In this document: in pieces, positions 29,828 through 38,126 of the stretch
How positions within the stretch are numbered: the first letter of the stretch is position 1
How the letters are laid out: every line of letters begins with the position of its first letter
Assembly (NCBI RefSeq): GCF_000758755.1
Contig: NZ_JRMV01000281.1
Coordinates: 295,981 to 359,980 of the forward strand
DNA: 64,000 nucleotides
Reading direction: 5' to 3'
Origin: Actinomyces sp. S6-Spd3
GTDB lineage: Bacteria > Actinomycetota > Actinomycetes > Actinomycetales > Actinomycetaceae
The notes under the pieces: generated by a model
Told to the model about the DNA's origin: nothing
The model's database searches: none
What the model saw: the letters and a program-made list of their open reading frames with translations, nothing else
Position numbers and translations under genes: made by a program

Positions 29828-30904
29828 ATGGACGCATCTACCCAGCGAAGCCTCGCTCGCATCATCAGCCAGGGCCTCGTCACATCCACCGCAGCTGAGG
29901 ACCCTCATGATGCTGTACGCACGCTTCTTGCTCTCCAGGCACAGCAACCATCCTCAGTTCCTTGGGCGATCAATCTTCGCCTTCGCATGCCTTCGATTGC
30001 ACAGATTGATCAGGCTTTCGACAACTGCCAGCTTGTGCGTTCGTGGCCCATGCGTGGCACTATTCACGTCACCTGTGGCGAGGACCATCATTGGCTCCGC
30101 TTGCTGCTACGGCATCGATATAATGGATGGCTACGCTCTTTTGAAGAAGAAGGATTGACTCGAGGCCTCCTCAATGAAGCGGCGCAGATCGCATGTAAGC
30201 AGATTCGCGACTTCGGGCCGCAAAGTCGAGAAGAGCTCTGCAAGGCCTGGGAGGACGCGGGGATCCGGACAGGGACGGGACCGCAGCGCGAGGCTGCGCG
30301 TCGAGCGGGGGAGAAGGGGATCTTCCTTGATCGCCGGCACCTCTTTTTGGACCTGCATATTTCTGGCTATCTTGCTGCAGGCCCGAGGCGGGGAAATTCT
30401 TTCCTTTTCATTGACGCGGGCAAGCTAGCGCCTGCGGAGGGCGTGGCTCAGGGAGAAAGAGATTACGAGGCCGCGCTGGTCTACCTTGCGCGCCGTTACG
30501 CCTGGGGACACGGGCCAGTGAGCGCTGAAGACCTTGCCCGTTGGGCGGGCATCCCCAAGCGCGAGGCCGCTCGAGCTTTAGACGGCGCTGCACAGGAAAA
30601 GCGCGGGCACAACTTTCCGATTATCCACACGCAGATGGGGTACCACCGTGCCGATCTTGACGCACTTCTGCGCGCTCATAGTGAGGAAGCACGTTCGCTC
30701 ATTTCATGCCCGTCTTTTGATGAGATTCATGTTGGTTATGCAGACCGTTCGTGTCTAGCTGACGCTCAAGCAGAACACGCAATTTGCCCAACAAAGAACG
30801 GAATGTTTCGCCCTTTCATCATTGAAAACGGCCGTGTCATTGCGGTGAAAGACCCACGCGCGGTTATCAATTTGTCGATTCTTATGAAGGCGCGCTGTCC
30901 TTAG
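29828..30904 (+). CDS. AlkZ-like winged-helix protein, putative DNA glycosylase
   Basis: A 358-residue protein of the winged-helix family PF06224. Residues 37-39 read QAQ within LLALQAQQPSS, matching the catalytic QxQ motif and position reported for AlkZ, a crosslink-unhooking glycosylase. SWPMRGTIHV and the tandem winged-helix segments (FGPQSREELCKAW, GPVSAEDLARWAGI) are also family marks. It lies 7 bp after nucS, which supports a DNA-repair role. The substrate is not known. Confidence 0.7.
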   Translation: MDASTQRSLARIISQGLVTSTAAEDPHDAVRTLLALQAQQPSSVPWAINLRLRMPSIAQIDQAFDNCQLVRSWPMRGTIHVTCGEDHHWLRLLLRHRYNGWLRSFEEEGLTRGLLNEAAQIACKQIRDFGPQSREELCKAWEDAGIRTGTGPQREAARRAGEKGIFLDRRHLFLDLHISGYLAAGPRRGNSFLFIDAGKLAPAEGVAQGERDYEAALVYLARRYAWGHGPVSAEDLARWAGIPKREAARALDGAAQEKRGHNFPIIHTQMGYHRADLDALLRAHSEEARSLISCPSFDEIHVGYADRSCLADAQAEHAICPTKNGMFRPFIIENGRVIAVKDPRAVINLSILMKARCP

Positions 30905-30978
30905 CATCTCTTGAACAAGCGGAGGCAATTGCTCAGGTGATGAGCGGAAATTGACTGCGAAAGCGCTGGCCAGTGTGA

Positions 30979-30984
30979 CAAAAT
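30979..30984 (+). promoter_or_regulatory. Putative leaderless -10 hexamer for nagA
   Basis: CAAAAT ends 6 nt before the nagA ATG and there is no Shine-Dalgarno. TTGACT at 30951-30956 is too far away (22 nt) to be a standard -35. Confidence 0.3.
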
Positions 30985-30990
30985 AGAGCT

Positions 30991-32181
30991 ATGGATCAAC
31001 AAATTATGCGAGGCCGCGTAATCCTGAAGGACTCCATCATTGACGATGGTGTTATTGAGATCGAAGGCCAATTCATTACCCGTGTATGTGCCGCTACAGA
31101 ATATGAAGGAGATCTTCCTGCTCCCAGTGATTCAACCTTCCTTCCCGGGCTGGTTGATGTTCACTGCCACGGCGGCGGTGGAGAGTCTTTCCCCAATGCA
31201 ACAACTGGCGAAGCGGCAATGGTTGCAGTCATGGAGCATCGTCGCCATGGTACGACCAGCCTGGTTGCTTCATGTGTGACGGCCGATGCCGATACTCTGA
31301 AAGCCCGTGCACGCACTCTTGCTTCTTTGGCGAAGCAGGGGGAACTTGCCGGAATCCACTTCGAGGGTCCTTTCGTTTCACACGCACGCTGCGGAGCGCA
31401 AGATCCCACCTATATCGTCGATCCCGATCCCGATCTCACTCGAGAATTGATCGAGCTGTGTGAGGGCTATGCCCTCTCCATGACCCTTGCCCCCGAAAAG
31501 CCTCGCGCATACGGTGAAGGCTCGGTCGCGGAAGCCCTGATCGACGGGGGAGCGCTTCCCTCATGGGGACATACGGATTCGACTTCTGTATATGCTCGCG
31601 AGGCATTGGAATATTCGCGTGCACGTTTTGCCCAGTCCAACACCAGCCGTGGCCCGCGCGCGACCATTACCCACCTCTTCAATGGGATGCGCCCGCTTCA
31701 CCACCGCGACACCGGCCCGATCGCAGAGTTCCTCTCCGATGCCGCACGCGGCGGCGCTGTTGCTGAACTCATCTGCGACAACGTCCATGTCGATCCGCTT
31801 CTGGTTCGTGACGTTTACGAGTTGGTGGGCCGCGACCACGTCGTTTTTATTACGGATGCGATGGCAGCTGCCGGCATGCCCGATGGTGCTTACACCCTCG
31901 GTCCTCAAGACGTTGTGGTTCGTGATGGCATTGCCCGTCTCGCTCAAGGAGAATCCATTGCAGGTGGAACTGCACACCTGCTGGATTGTGTGCGTGTTGC
32001 TTCCACTCTTGGTGGGATTCCGCTGGTGGATGCTGTCTACATGGCCTCGGTACAGGGCGCAACCATCCTGGGTGATGATCGCATTGGCTGCCTTGAGGCC
32101 GGTAAGTTCGCCGATGTGGTCGAGGTTGATTCTGCTCTTAATGTGCGTCGGGTTTTGCGCCGTGGCACAGTAGTGGAGTGA
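30991..32181 (+). CDS. nagA: N-acetylglucosamine-6-phosphate deacetylase
   Basis: The 396-residue amidohydrolase has the metal-binding and substrate motifs VDVHCHGGGG, HFEGPFVS, NGMRPLHHR and DNVHVDPL, with catalytic Asp289 in ITDAMAAAG. It removes acetate from GlcNAc-6-phosphate for amino-sugar recycling. No nagB is next to it. The following small gene overlaps the stop by 4 bp. Confidence 0.95.
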   Translation: MDQQIMRGRVILKDSIIDDGVIEIEGQFITRVCAATEYEGDLPAPSDSTFLPGLVDVHCHGGGGESFPNATTGEAAMVAVMEHRRHGTTSLVASCVTADADTLKARARTLASLAKQGELAGIHFEGPFVSHARCGAQDPTYIVDPDPDLTRELIELCEGYALSMTLAPEKPRAYGEGSVAEALIDGGALPSWGHTDSTSVYAREALEYSRARFAQSNTSRGPRATITHLFNGMRPLHHRDTGPIAEFLSDAARGGAVAELICDNVHVDPLLVRDVYELVGRDHVVFITDAMAAAGMPDGAYTLGPQDVVVRDGIARLAQGESIAGGTAHLLDCVRVASTLGGIPLVDAVYMASVQGATILGDDRIGCLEAGKFADVVEVDSALNVRRVLRRGTVVE

Positions 32182-32474
32182 GAGGAAAGCGATCTCGTAA
32201 GCGTCCCTGGGGCGAGAGCAGGCCACTTCAGGTCTCTGCTCTCGCCTCGATGGCGCACAGCGAAATTGGGCCCGATGGCGATTACTATCAGGTCCAGTAT
32301 CTTCGGACATCCTCCAAAACCTACACATGTCCCGCGTGTTTGCAGCCCGTCACGGTGGGGAGTGCACATGTCGTCGCCTGGCCTGAAGAACGTGCTTACG
32401 GTTTAGAACAGGGTGTTCGCGCTCGGCGACACTGGCACCTTAACTGTTGGAAACGTGGTCTTCGACCGGCATAA
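32178..32474 (+). CDS. Small zinc-binding-type protein conserved in Actinobacteria
   Basis: A 98-residue basic protein starting at GTG 32178, whose GTGA overlaps the nagA stop. It contains YTCPACLQPV, then HVVAWP and RRHWHLNCW, giving a CxxC...HxxC arrangement like a small treble-clef zinc finger. Proteins of this kind are widespread in Actinobacteria, often labelled ATP/GTP-binding without evidence. The function is unknown; overlap with nagA suggests co-translation only. Confidence 0.7.
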   Translation: MRGKRSRKRPWGESRPLQVSALASMAHSEIGPDGDYYQVQYLRTSSKTYTCPACLQPVTVGSAHVVAWPEERAYGLEQGVRARRHWHLNCWKRGLRPA

Positions 32475-32589
32475 TGGGCGTGATCGGCTACGTGCACGTG
32501 GCGTGAGACACCTCCAGTATGCACTCGTGTTGTTTGCCCGTAGAGTTACAACTAGAGGTTGACAGTATCCCATTACTAGGAGAGTCCGA

Positions 32590-33867
32590 GTGGATCAGCT
32601 CAAGAGATTTCCAGGAGCAGTTGCTGCATGTGCAGTTGCGGTGATTGCAGCGATCGTTGCCGTGCTGGCTTTGACTATTTGGAAGCCTGCGCAGCAAATC
32701 AGTGCCACCGTTTCACCCGAGCAGCCGGTTGTTATCACCCGAGAGGGGCTTTTCCAACTTGAGGGCGGCGAAGTCACGGTTACCGCTTCCTCGGCATCTG
32801 GTCAACAAGTCACGATGGCACTGGGTACGTCTTCTGATGTTCGAGGCTGGGTTTCAGACCTGTCCTACGCTGAAATTACCGGTATTTCCGCCAACCGCAG
32901 CAATCTTTTGACCCAGGGACACGACGCGCAAGTAAGCGCTTCTCCCACGCCGACGCCTTCTCCTTCCCCCTCGAGCGAGCAGCCTCAGAATCCGGAGGCA
33001 TCCCCCCAGCCTTCGCCTTCCACGAGCGCAACGCCGAGTTTGTCGGCAGCTGGCGGAGATATGTGGCTTGACGAGGCCACCGCCGCCTCGAGTGCGACCA
33101 TGACTCTTCGCGATGTCCCCGCAGGCCGCTCCCTTGTCATTACCTCGGATGGAAAGACCGCTTCCGACCTGACCGTCACCATGACGTGGAAGACCCCGCA
33201 CAAGAACGTCTTGGCCATCGCTTCGGGGATCATTGCTCTGCTCTTCCTGTTGATCGCTGGTGCACTGGTGGGATTCGCTCTTTGGCGCGAACGTCAACAC
33301 TCGGATATGCATACTGACGAAGACGATCCTCAAGCTCCTTCGAAGGCGCTGTCTTTCTTTGAGGAAGAAGCTGCCGGAGAGCCGGAACTCCCGGCGAGTG
33401 AAGATGATGGCCTCGTGGAAGAAGAACTTCTCTCCAGTGAAGATGAGGAGGCTTTTGAGGAAGAGGAAAACGCAGGCAATGAGTATCCCTCTGAGGATCC
33501 AGCGGTTGTTGATGAAACTGAAGACAATACGCAGCCTGAAGAAGAACCACGGTTTGGTCGTCACGGGATTGTGAGCGAGGACGAACACGTTGATCCTCCC
33601 CAGCGTGAATCCACGGACACCGGCATTATCGACTTGTCGAGCATCCGACCTGGCGCTGTCTTGCCCTCTCGTCGTGCACTGCGTCAGGCGCGTGAAAATG
33701 GCGAGAATCGCGTGGTCATTGGCGGACAGGAATTCGACACTGGACTGATTCCACAGGTTTCCAAGGACGAAGAAGGAACAGGCGAAGAAACTGCCGAGAA
33801 ACGTCCGTGGGGTCAGATTATCGGTGGATGGATGTCCTCTAAGGAACGCGGAAAGAAGGAGCAGTGA
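32590..33867 (+). CDS. Uncharacterised bitopic membrane protein with Pro/Ser-rich linker and acidic tail
   Basis: The 425 residues are not recognised. There is one membrane helix near residues 10-29 (VAACAVAVIAAIVAVLALTI), then an external region of about 175 residues with a Pro/Ser/Thr-rich low-complexity part near 118-155. A second helix follows near 206-232 and then a very acidic, Glu-rich cytoplasmic region to about residue 345 before a mixed C-terminus. GTG 32590 has AGGAGA 6 nt upstream. The next gene starts 1 bp after its stop, so the two are coupled with the lipoprotein gene. It looks like a cell-envelope protein. Confidence 0.65.
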   Translation: MDQLKRFPGAVAACAVAVIAAIVAVLALTIWKPAQQISATVSPEQPVVITREGLFQLEGGEVTVTASSASGQQVTMALGTSSDVRGWVSDLSYAEITGISANRSNLLTQGHDAQVSASPTPTPSPSPSSEQPQNPEASPQPSPSTSATPSLSAAGGDMWLDEATAASSATMTLRDVPAGRSLVITSDGKTASDLTVTMTWKTPHKNVLAIASGIIALLFLLIAGALVGFALWRERQHSDMHTDEDDPQAPSKALSFFEEEAAGEPELPASEDDGLVEEELLSSEDEEAFEEEENAGNEYPSEDPAVVDETEDNTQPEEEPRFGRHGIVSEDEHVDPPQRESTDTGIIDLSSIRPGAVLPSRRALRQARENGENRVVIGGQEFDTGLIPQVSKDEEGTGEETAEKRPWGQIIGGWMSSKERGKKEQ

Positions 33868-33868
33868 T

Positions 33869-34882
33869 ATGAGCGCACGACGTTTTCTTCCTGTTTTTGT
33901 CATTCCCGCTTTCGTTCTGGCTGCCTGCAGCAGCGGGGACTTGGTTGCTCCCGAAACCACTGCTCAGGCCTCGGCCAGTGCACCGAACTTAGATTCTGCC
34001 CGCGTCGAGCGCATTCTCGATTCGATTCAAGACACGCTCAACACGGCGGATTCCAGTCGCGATCCCGCGCTTCTTCAGGCTCGTCTTGAAGGTGGCGCTC
34101 TGCGTATGCGCGCGGACCAATACGCCGCAGCGAAAGCCACAAATACTGAGGTCTCCAAACTCATTGTGAATGAAGGATCGGTTGCGGTCTCAAATTCGAA
34201 TGATTGGCCTCGCGTCATTGTGAATGTTTCGAATCCGGATCGAACCTCTTTGCCGGTGATCGCTTTCGCAGTCCAAGAGGATGCACGCTCACAGTACAAA
34301 CTTCTGGGGTGGGCGCGTGCGCTGGGCGGTGCACAGTTCCAGCTCGATAACATGGAAAAGGGCTCCGCACCTTTGAGCGCGGATGCTCAGGGCTACGTCA
34401 AGACCCCGAAGGAAGCGCTGCAGGGTTACGTTGATATGCTCAACTCCGGCAACGCTGGGAACGACCAGTATTCCGGTGATGACTTTGCTCGCCGCTACCT
34501 TCAAGACGCAAAGAGCCTGAATGATGCTGTGCAGGCAGCAGGAAACGTTCAAGCTCATGCTGAAGTCTCGGACGAGTTCCCCATCGTTGGTGTCCAGCTG
34601 GTTGACGGTTCGTCACTGGTCGTTGCTTCCTTCACCTATACTCAAACCTATCAGCGTACTGTTGCTCGCTCGACAATGCGTCTGGGAGGAACGACTGCAG
34701 CCCTTGCTGAGGGCGACGATGATACCGTTAAGGGGAAGGCAACAGCGACCTACGTTGCAACGGTCCTCTTGCACATCCCAAAGTCGGGTTCTGATTCACA
34801 GGTGATCAGCGTGGTGGGTGCCGAACGTGCACTCGGCTCGGTCGTAAAGGACGATAACGCGGGCAACCCTGATCAACGTTAA
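33869..34882 (+). CDS. Putative lipoprotein of unknown function
   Basis: The 337 residues begin with a lipoprotein signal peptide and the lipobox LAAC, with Cys20 as the modified residue. The mature part resembles a two-domain secreted protein (LARRLEGGALRMRADQYAA-like first half; DEFPIVGVQLVDGSSLVVASFTY in the second), without a family I can name. GAAGGAG lies 7 nt before ATG 33869. It is immediately downstream of the membrane protein and 15 bp upstream of the thioredoxin-fold protein, forming a three-gene unit. Confidence 0.7.
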   Translation: MSARRFLPVFVIPAFVLAACSSGDLVAPETTAQASASAPNLDSARVERILDSIQDTLNTADSSRDPALLQARLEGGALRMRADQYAAAKATNTEVSKLIVNEGSVAVSNSNDWPRVIVNVSNPDRTSLPVIAFAVQEDARSQYKLLGWARALGGAQFQLDNMEKGSAPLSADAQGYVKTPKEALQGYVDMLNSGNAGNDQYSGDDFARRYLQDAKSLNDAVQAAGNVQAHAEVSDEFPIVGVQLVDGSSLVVASFTYTQTYQRTVARSTMRLGGTTAALAEGDDDTVKGKATATYVATVLLHIPKSGSDSQVISVVGAERALGSVVKDDNAGNPDQR

Positions 34883-34897
34883 GGGAGATTAATAGAT

Positions 34898-35818
34898 ATG
34901 AATAACGAGGCTCATAACCCTCAGCCTGCAGATTCTCACGGCGCAGTGGATCTGAGCGCCGCTACAGCGCGAGGTAACTCTTCGGGTGGAGTGCAGCCGG
35001 CAGCCCAGGGAAATCCTGCGATGCAGGCTCCGATGTCCCAGCAGGGGGCGGGCCTTGATATTCCTCTTGTCGATACCTGCGATGATTCGACTTTCGAGGC
35101 CGTCGCCGCGCGCTCGCAACAGGTGCCCGTGGTCATCGTGCTTTGGGCAGCTCAGTCATTGGAGTCCAAGCAGCTTCTGGCAACTTTGGAAGAACTTGCT
35201 CGGGACAAGATGGGCGCTTTCCAACTTGTGGAAATCGATGCCGCTCGTGCACCGCGCGTGGCGCAGGCCTTCCAGGTACAAGTTATTCCCACTGTTGTTG
35301 CTTTGGTCGGCGCCCGTCCGGTTCCTCTTTTCCAGGGAGTTGCTCCCAAGGAACAGGTCGCACCGGTTATCGAAGATCTTCTTCGAGCCGCCCAGCAAAT
35401 GGGTGTAACCGGACGAGTTGCCGTGAGTGGAGAGGACGTCGCGAAGCCGATCCCCGAAGAACATCTCCCGGCTCTGGAAGCTGAAGAACGCGGTGACTTA
35501 GAAGGCGCGCGCGCAGCTTGGGACAAGATTATTGAATTGAATCCCCGTGATGAAGACGCAAAAGATCATCGTGCACGTGTGAATCTTCGTTTGCGTGAAA
35601 GCTTGGCAAGCGATGATCCCTCTGCCCGCGCCGATGCACTCTTTGCCGCAGGCCAGTACGCCGAGGCTTTTGAGGTCCTCTTGCAGCTCATGGAGGATGC
35701 TTCGGAAGAAGAAAAAGAAGACTATCGCGTACGTCTCTTGGATCTTTTCCGCATCGCCGGGAACACTCCCGAAGTTAAGGCGGCTCGTCGTCGTCTCTCA
35801 TCCCTGTTGATGATCTGA
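34898..35818 (+). CDS. Thioredoxin-fold/TPR protein, YbbN (CnoX)-like
   Basis: The 306 residues have a polar N-terminal extension of about 55 residues, a thioredoxin-like domain (VVIVLWAAQSLESKQLLATLEEL, then VQVIPTVVAL with the cis-Pro) and C-terminal TPR-like helices. The active-site CXXC is replaced by QSLES, so it cannot act as a dithiol oxidoreductase. YbbN/CnoX proteins are holdases that work with GroEL and DnaK. It ends the plus-strand group at a strong terminator. Confidence 0.8.
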   Translation: MNNEAHNPQPADSHGAVDLSAATARGNSSGGVQPAAQGNPAMQAPMSQQGAGLDIPLVDTCDDSTFEAVAARSQQVPVVIVLWAAQSLESKQLLATLEELARDKMGAFQLVEIDAARAPRVAQAFQVQVIPTVVALVGARPVPLFQGVAPKEQVAPVIEDLLRAAQQMGVTGRVAVSGEDVAKPIPEEHLPALEAEERGDLEGARAAWDKIIELNPRDEDAKDHRARVNLRLRESLASDDPSARADALFAAGQYAEAFEVLLQLMEDASEEEKEDYRVRLLDLFRIAGNTPEVKAARRRLSSLLMI

Positions 35819-35850
35819 TCAGACGGCAGCTTACTTTAGAGCACGTTAAA

Positions 35851-35893
35851 GGGAGTGGGTGCGGATCCTAGGATCCGCACCCACTCCCTTTTT
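35851..35893. terminator. Bidirectional terminator between the YbbN-like gene and glgB
   Basis: Positions 35851-35888 form a perfect 38-bp palindrome (19-bp half starting GGGAGTGGGTGC). TTTTT follows on the plus strand and AAA precedes it, so it can terminate both convergent transcription units. Confidence 0.85.
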
Positions 35894-35903
35894 CTAGTAG
35901 CTG

Positions 35904-38090
35904 TTACTTTTCAGGAGCGAGCCAGAGACCACCCAGAGGCGGAACTCGAAGTTCGACTGAGAAAGGACGTCCATTCCACGGGACTTCTTCGGCGACAAGG
36001 TCTCCGATATTCACCACTCCAGATCCGCCGAAGGCAGGATCATCTGTGTTTACGACTTCGCGCCAGGTGCCGCCGTGTGGCAAACCAACGCGGTAGCCCT
36101 CGTGGGGGTTACCCGCAAAGTTCACGACGCACACAAGCTCATCGTGAGCGCTGTGTCCGCCAGCGGCCTCGGACTTACGAATGTAGGAAATGAGGTTGTG
36201 ATCGCCATCGGAGGCGTCGATCCACTCAAATCCGGTGTAGGTATCGTTCCACAGTGCTGCGTGGGCGCTGTAGAGCTCGTTCAAACGCGAGACCAAGGCA
36301 GCCATTCCAGCGTGATCGGGGCGATCGTAGAGCCACCAATCAAGAGAATAGCTTTCGTTCCACTCTTGCTCCTGGGCGAATTCTTGTCCCATAAAGAGGA
36401 GCTGCTTGCCGGGGTGAGACCACTGGTAGGCATACAGTGCGCGCAGGCCCGCCATCTGTTGCCAATGATCGCCCGGCATCTTTGAGACAAGCGCGCCCTT
36501 ACCGTGAACAACCTCATCATGAGACAGGGGCAAGACATAGTTCTCGGAGAAGGCGTAGACCAAGGAGAAGGTGAGCTCACCGTGGTGCCACCGGCGATTG
36601 ACCGGATCTTCCGAGAGATAGCGCAGGGTGTCGTTCATCCACCCCATGTTCCACTTCATGCCAAAACCGAGGCCTCCGCCGGAAGTAGGAGCAGTCACTC
36701 CTGGCCAAGCGGTTGACTCTTCGGCAATCATGACGATGCCCGGGTGCAAGCGGTATGCCGTTGCAGTTGCTTCTTGAAGGAAGGAGATCGCCTCGAGGTT
36801 TTCACGCCCACCATACTGGTTGGGGCGCCACTGACCGTCCTTGCGGGAGTAATCGAGGTAGAGCATCGATGCTACTGCGTCAACGCGTAGACCATCGATA
36901 TGGAACTGGTCGAGCCAGTAGAGAGCATTGGCAACGAGGAAGTTACGAACTTCCGTGCGTCCAAAGTTAAAGACGTAGGTTCCCCAGTCGGGATGTTCCC
37001 CGCGGAGAGGATCCGGGTCTTCATAGAGGGGAGTGCCATCGAAGCGAGCCAGTGCCCAGTCGTCCTTGGGGAAGTGGGCGGGGACCCAGTCCAAGATCAC
37101 GCCGATGCCTTCTTGGTGGAGACGATCAACTAGGTAACGGAAGTCGTCGGGGGTTCCGTAGCGTGAGGTTGGTGCGTAGTAGGAGGTTACCTGGTATCCC
37201 CAGGAACCGCCGAAGGGGTGCTCGGCAAGGGGCATGAACTCAACGTGCGTGAAGCCCATCTTCTTGACGTAGGGGATGAGTTCATCGGCAAGACCGCGGT
37301 ATCCCAGATCTTGCTTCCACGAACCCGCATGGACCTCATAAATGGACATTGGGCCTGAATGCGGATTTGTCTCTTCCCGCGCACGCAGCCATTCCTGGTC
37401 TCCCCATGTGTGGAATACATCGGTCACCACTGAAGCGGTTGCGGGAGGAATCTCGGTTGCTCGGGCCATCGGGTCGGCCTTTTGGAACCAATCACCCGAG
37501 GGGCCTTGGATTTCGAACTTGTAGCGAGCGCCTACGCCAACGCCGGGAACGAAGAGCTCCCACACTCCCGAGGCTCCCATGGAACGCATTGAGTGGGCGG
37601 TACCATCCCAGAAGTTGAAGTCGCCGACGACGCGAACCGCGCGAGCATTGGGCGCCCACACTGCGAAGGCAACGCCGTCGACCGGTCCCATGACGCCGTC
37701 GAAATGGGTGATATGCGCTCCCAAGACCTCCCAGAGACGTTCGTGGCGTCCCTCGCCGATGAGATAGGTATCCATCTCTCCAAGAGTCGGGAGGAAGCGA
37801 TACGGATCGTCAACGACTTGTGAGTGATCTCCGTAGGTGACACGCAGACGGTAGTCGGGGATATCGTCTGCCTCGAAAGCACACACCCAGACCCCAGAAT
37901 GCTCATGGGTCGCGGGGAGCGTCCTATCGGGAGTAATCACCTCGACAGAATCTGCTAGGTGGTGAACACTACGAATGGTGACGACGCCGTCACTAAGGTG
38001 TGCTCCCAACACATCGTGAGGAAGAGCGTAGCGTCCTTCGGCTACTGCATCGAGGACGTCTGTGGCCACTGATGTCGCTTGAGGTTCCAT
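35904..38090 (-). CDS. glgB: 1,4-alpha-glucan branching enzyme
   Basis: A 728-residue GH13 enzyme with an N-terminal CBM48-type region ([19 protein letters not shown]). The catalytic Asp404 lies in [11 protein letters not shown], Glu457 in IAEEST and the third acid in [11 protein letters not shown], near residue 525. It introduces alpha-1,6 branches into glycogen or alpha-glucan. The ATG at 38090 lacks a clear Shine-Dalgarno; GATGAT lies 6 nt upstream. It is downstream of glgE on the same strand with a gap of 36 bp, so co-transcription is likely. Confidence 0.96.
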   Translation of the reverse strand: MEPQATSVATDVLDAVAEGRYALPHDVLGAHLSDGVVTIRSVHHLADSVEVITPDRTLPATHEHSGVWVCAFEADDIPDYRLRVTYGDHSQVVDDPYRFLPTLGEMDTYLIGEGRHERLWEVLGAHITHFDGVMGPVDGVAFAVWAPNARAVRVVGDFNFWDGTAHSMRSMGASGVWELFVPGVGVGARYKFEIQGPSGDWFQKADPMARATEIPPATASVVTDVFHTWGDQEWLRAREETNPHSGPMSIYEVHAGSWKQDLGYRGLADELIPYVKKMGFTHVEFMPLAEHPFGGSWGYQVTSYYAPTSRYGTPDDFRYLVDRLHQEGIGVILDWVPAHFPKDDWALARFDGTPLYEDPDPLRGEHPDWGTYVFNFGRTEVRNFLVANALYWLDQFHIDGLRVDAVASMLYLDYSRKDGQWRPNQYGGRENLEAISFLQEATATAYRLHPGIVMIAEESTAWPGVTAPTSGGGLGFGMKWNMGWMNDTLRYLSEDPVNRRWHHGELTFSLVYAFSENYVLPLSHDEVVHGKGALVSKMPGDHWQQMAGLRALYAYQWSHPGKQLLFMGQEFAQEQEWNESYSLDWWLYDRPDHAGMAALVSRLNELYSAHAALWNDTYTGFEWIDASDGDHNLISYIRKSEAAGGHSAHDELVCVVNFAGNPHEGYRVGLPHGGTWREVVNTDDPAFGGSGVVNIGDLVAEEVPWNGRPFSVELRVPPLGGLWLAPEK

Positions 38091-38126
38091 GTGTTCATCA
38101 TCTCATGTTCGAAGGTGATCGTGTAA

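Noticed and set aside
32559-32587. TTGACA before the membrane protein gene at 32590
   Set aside because: No -10 hexamer lies 16-18 nt downstream before the start codon, so it is not a convincing promoter.
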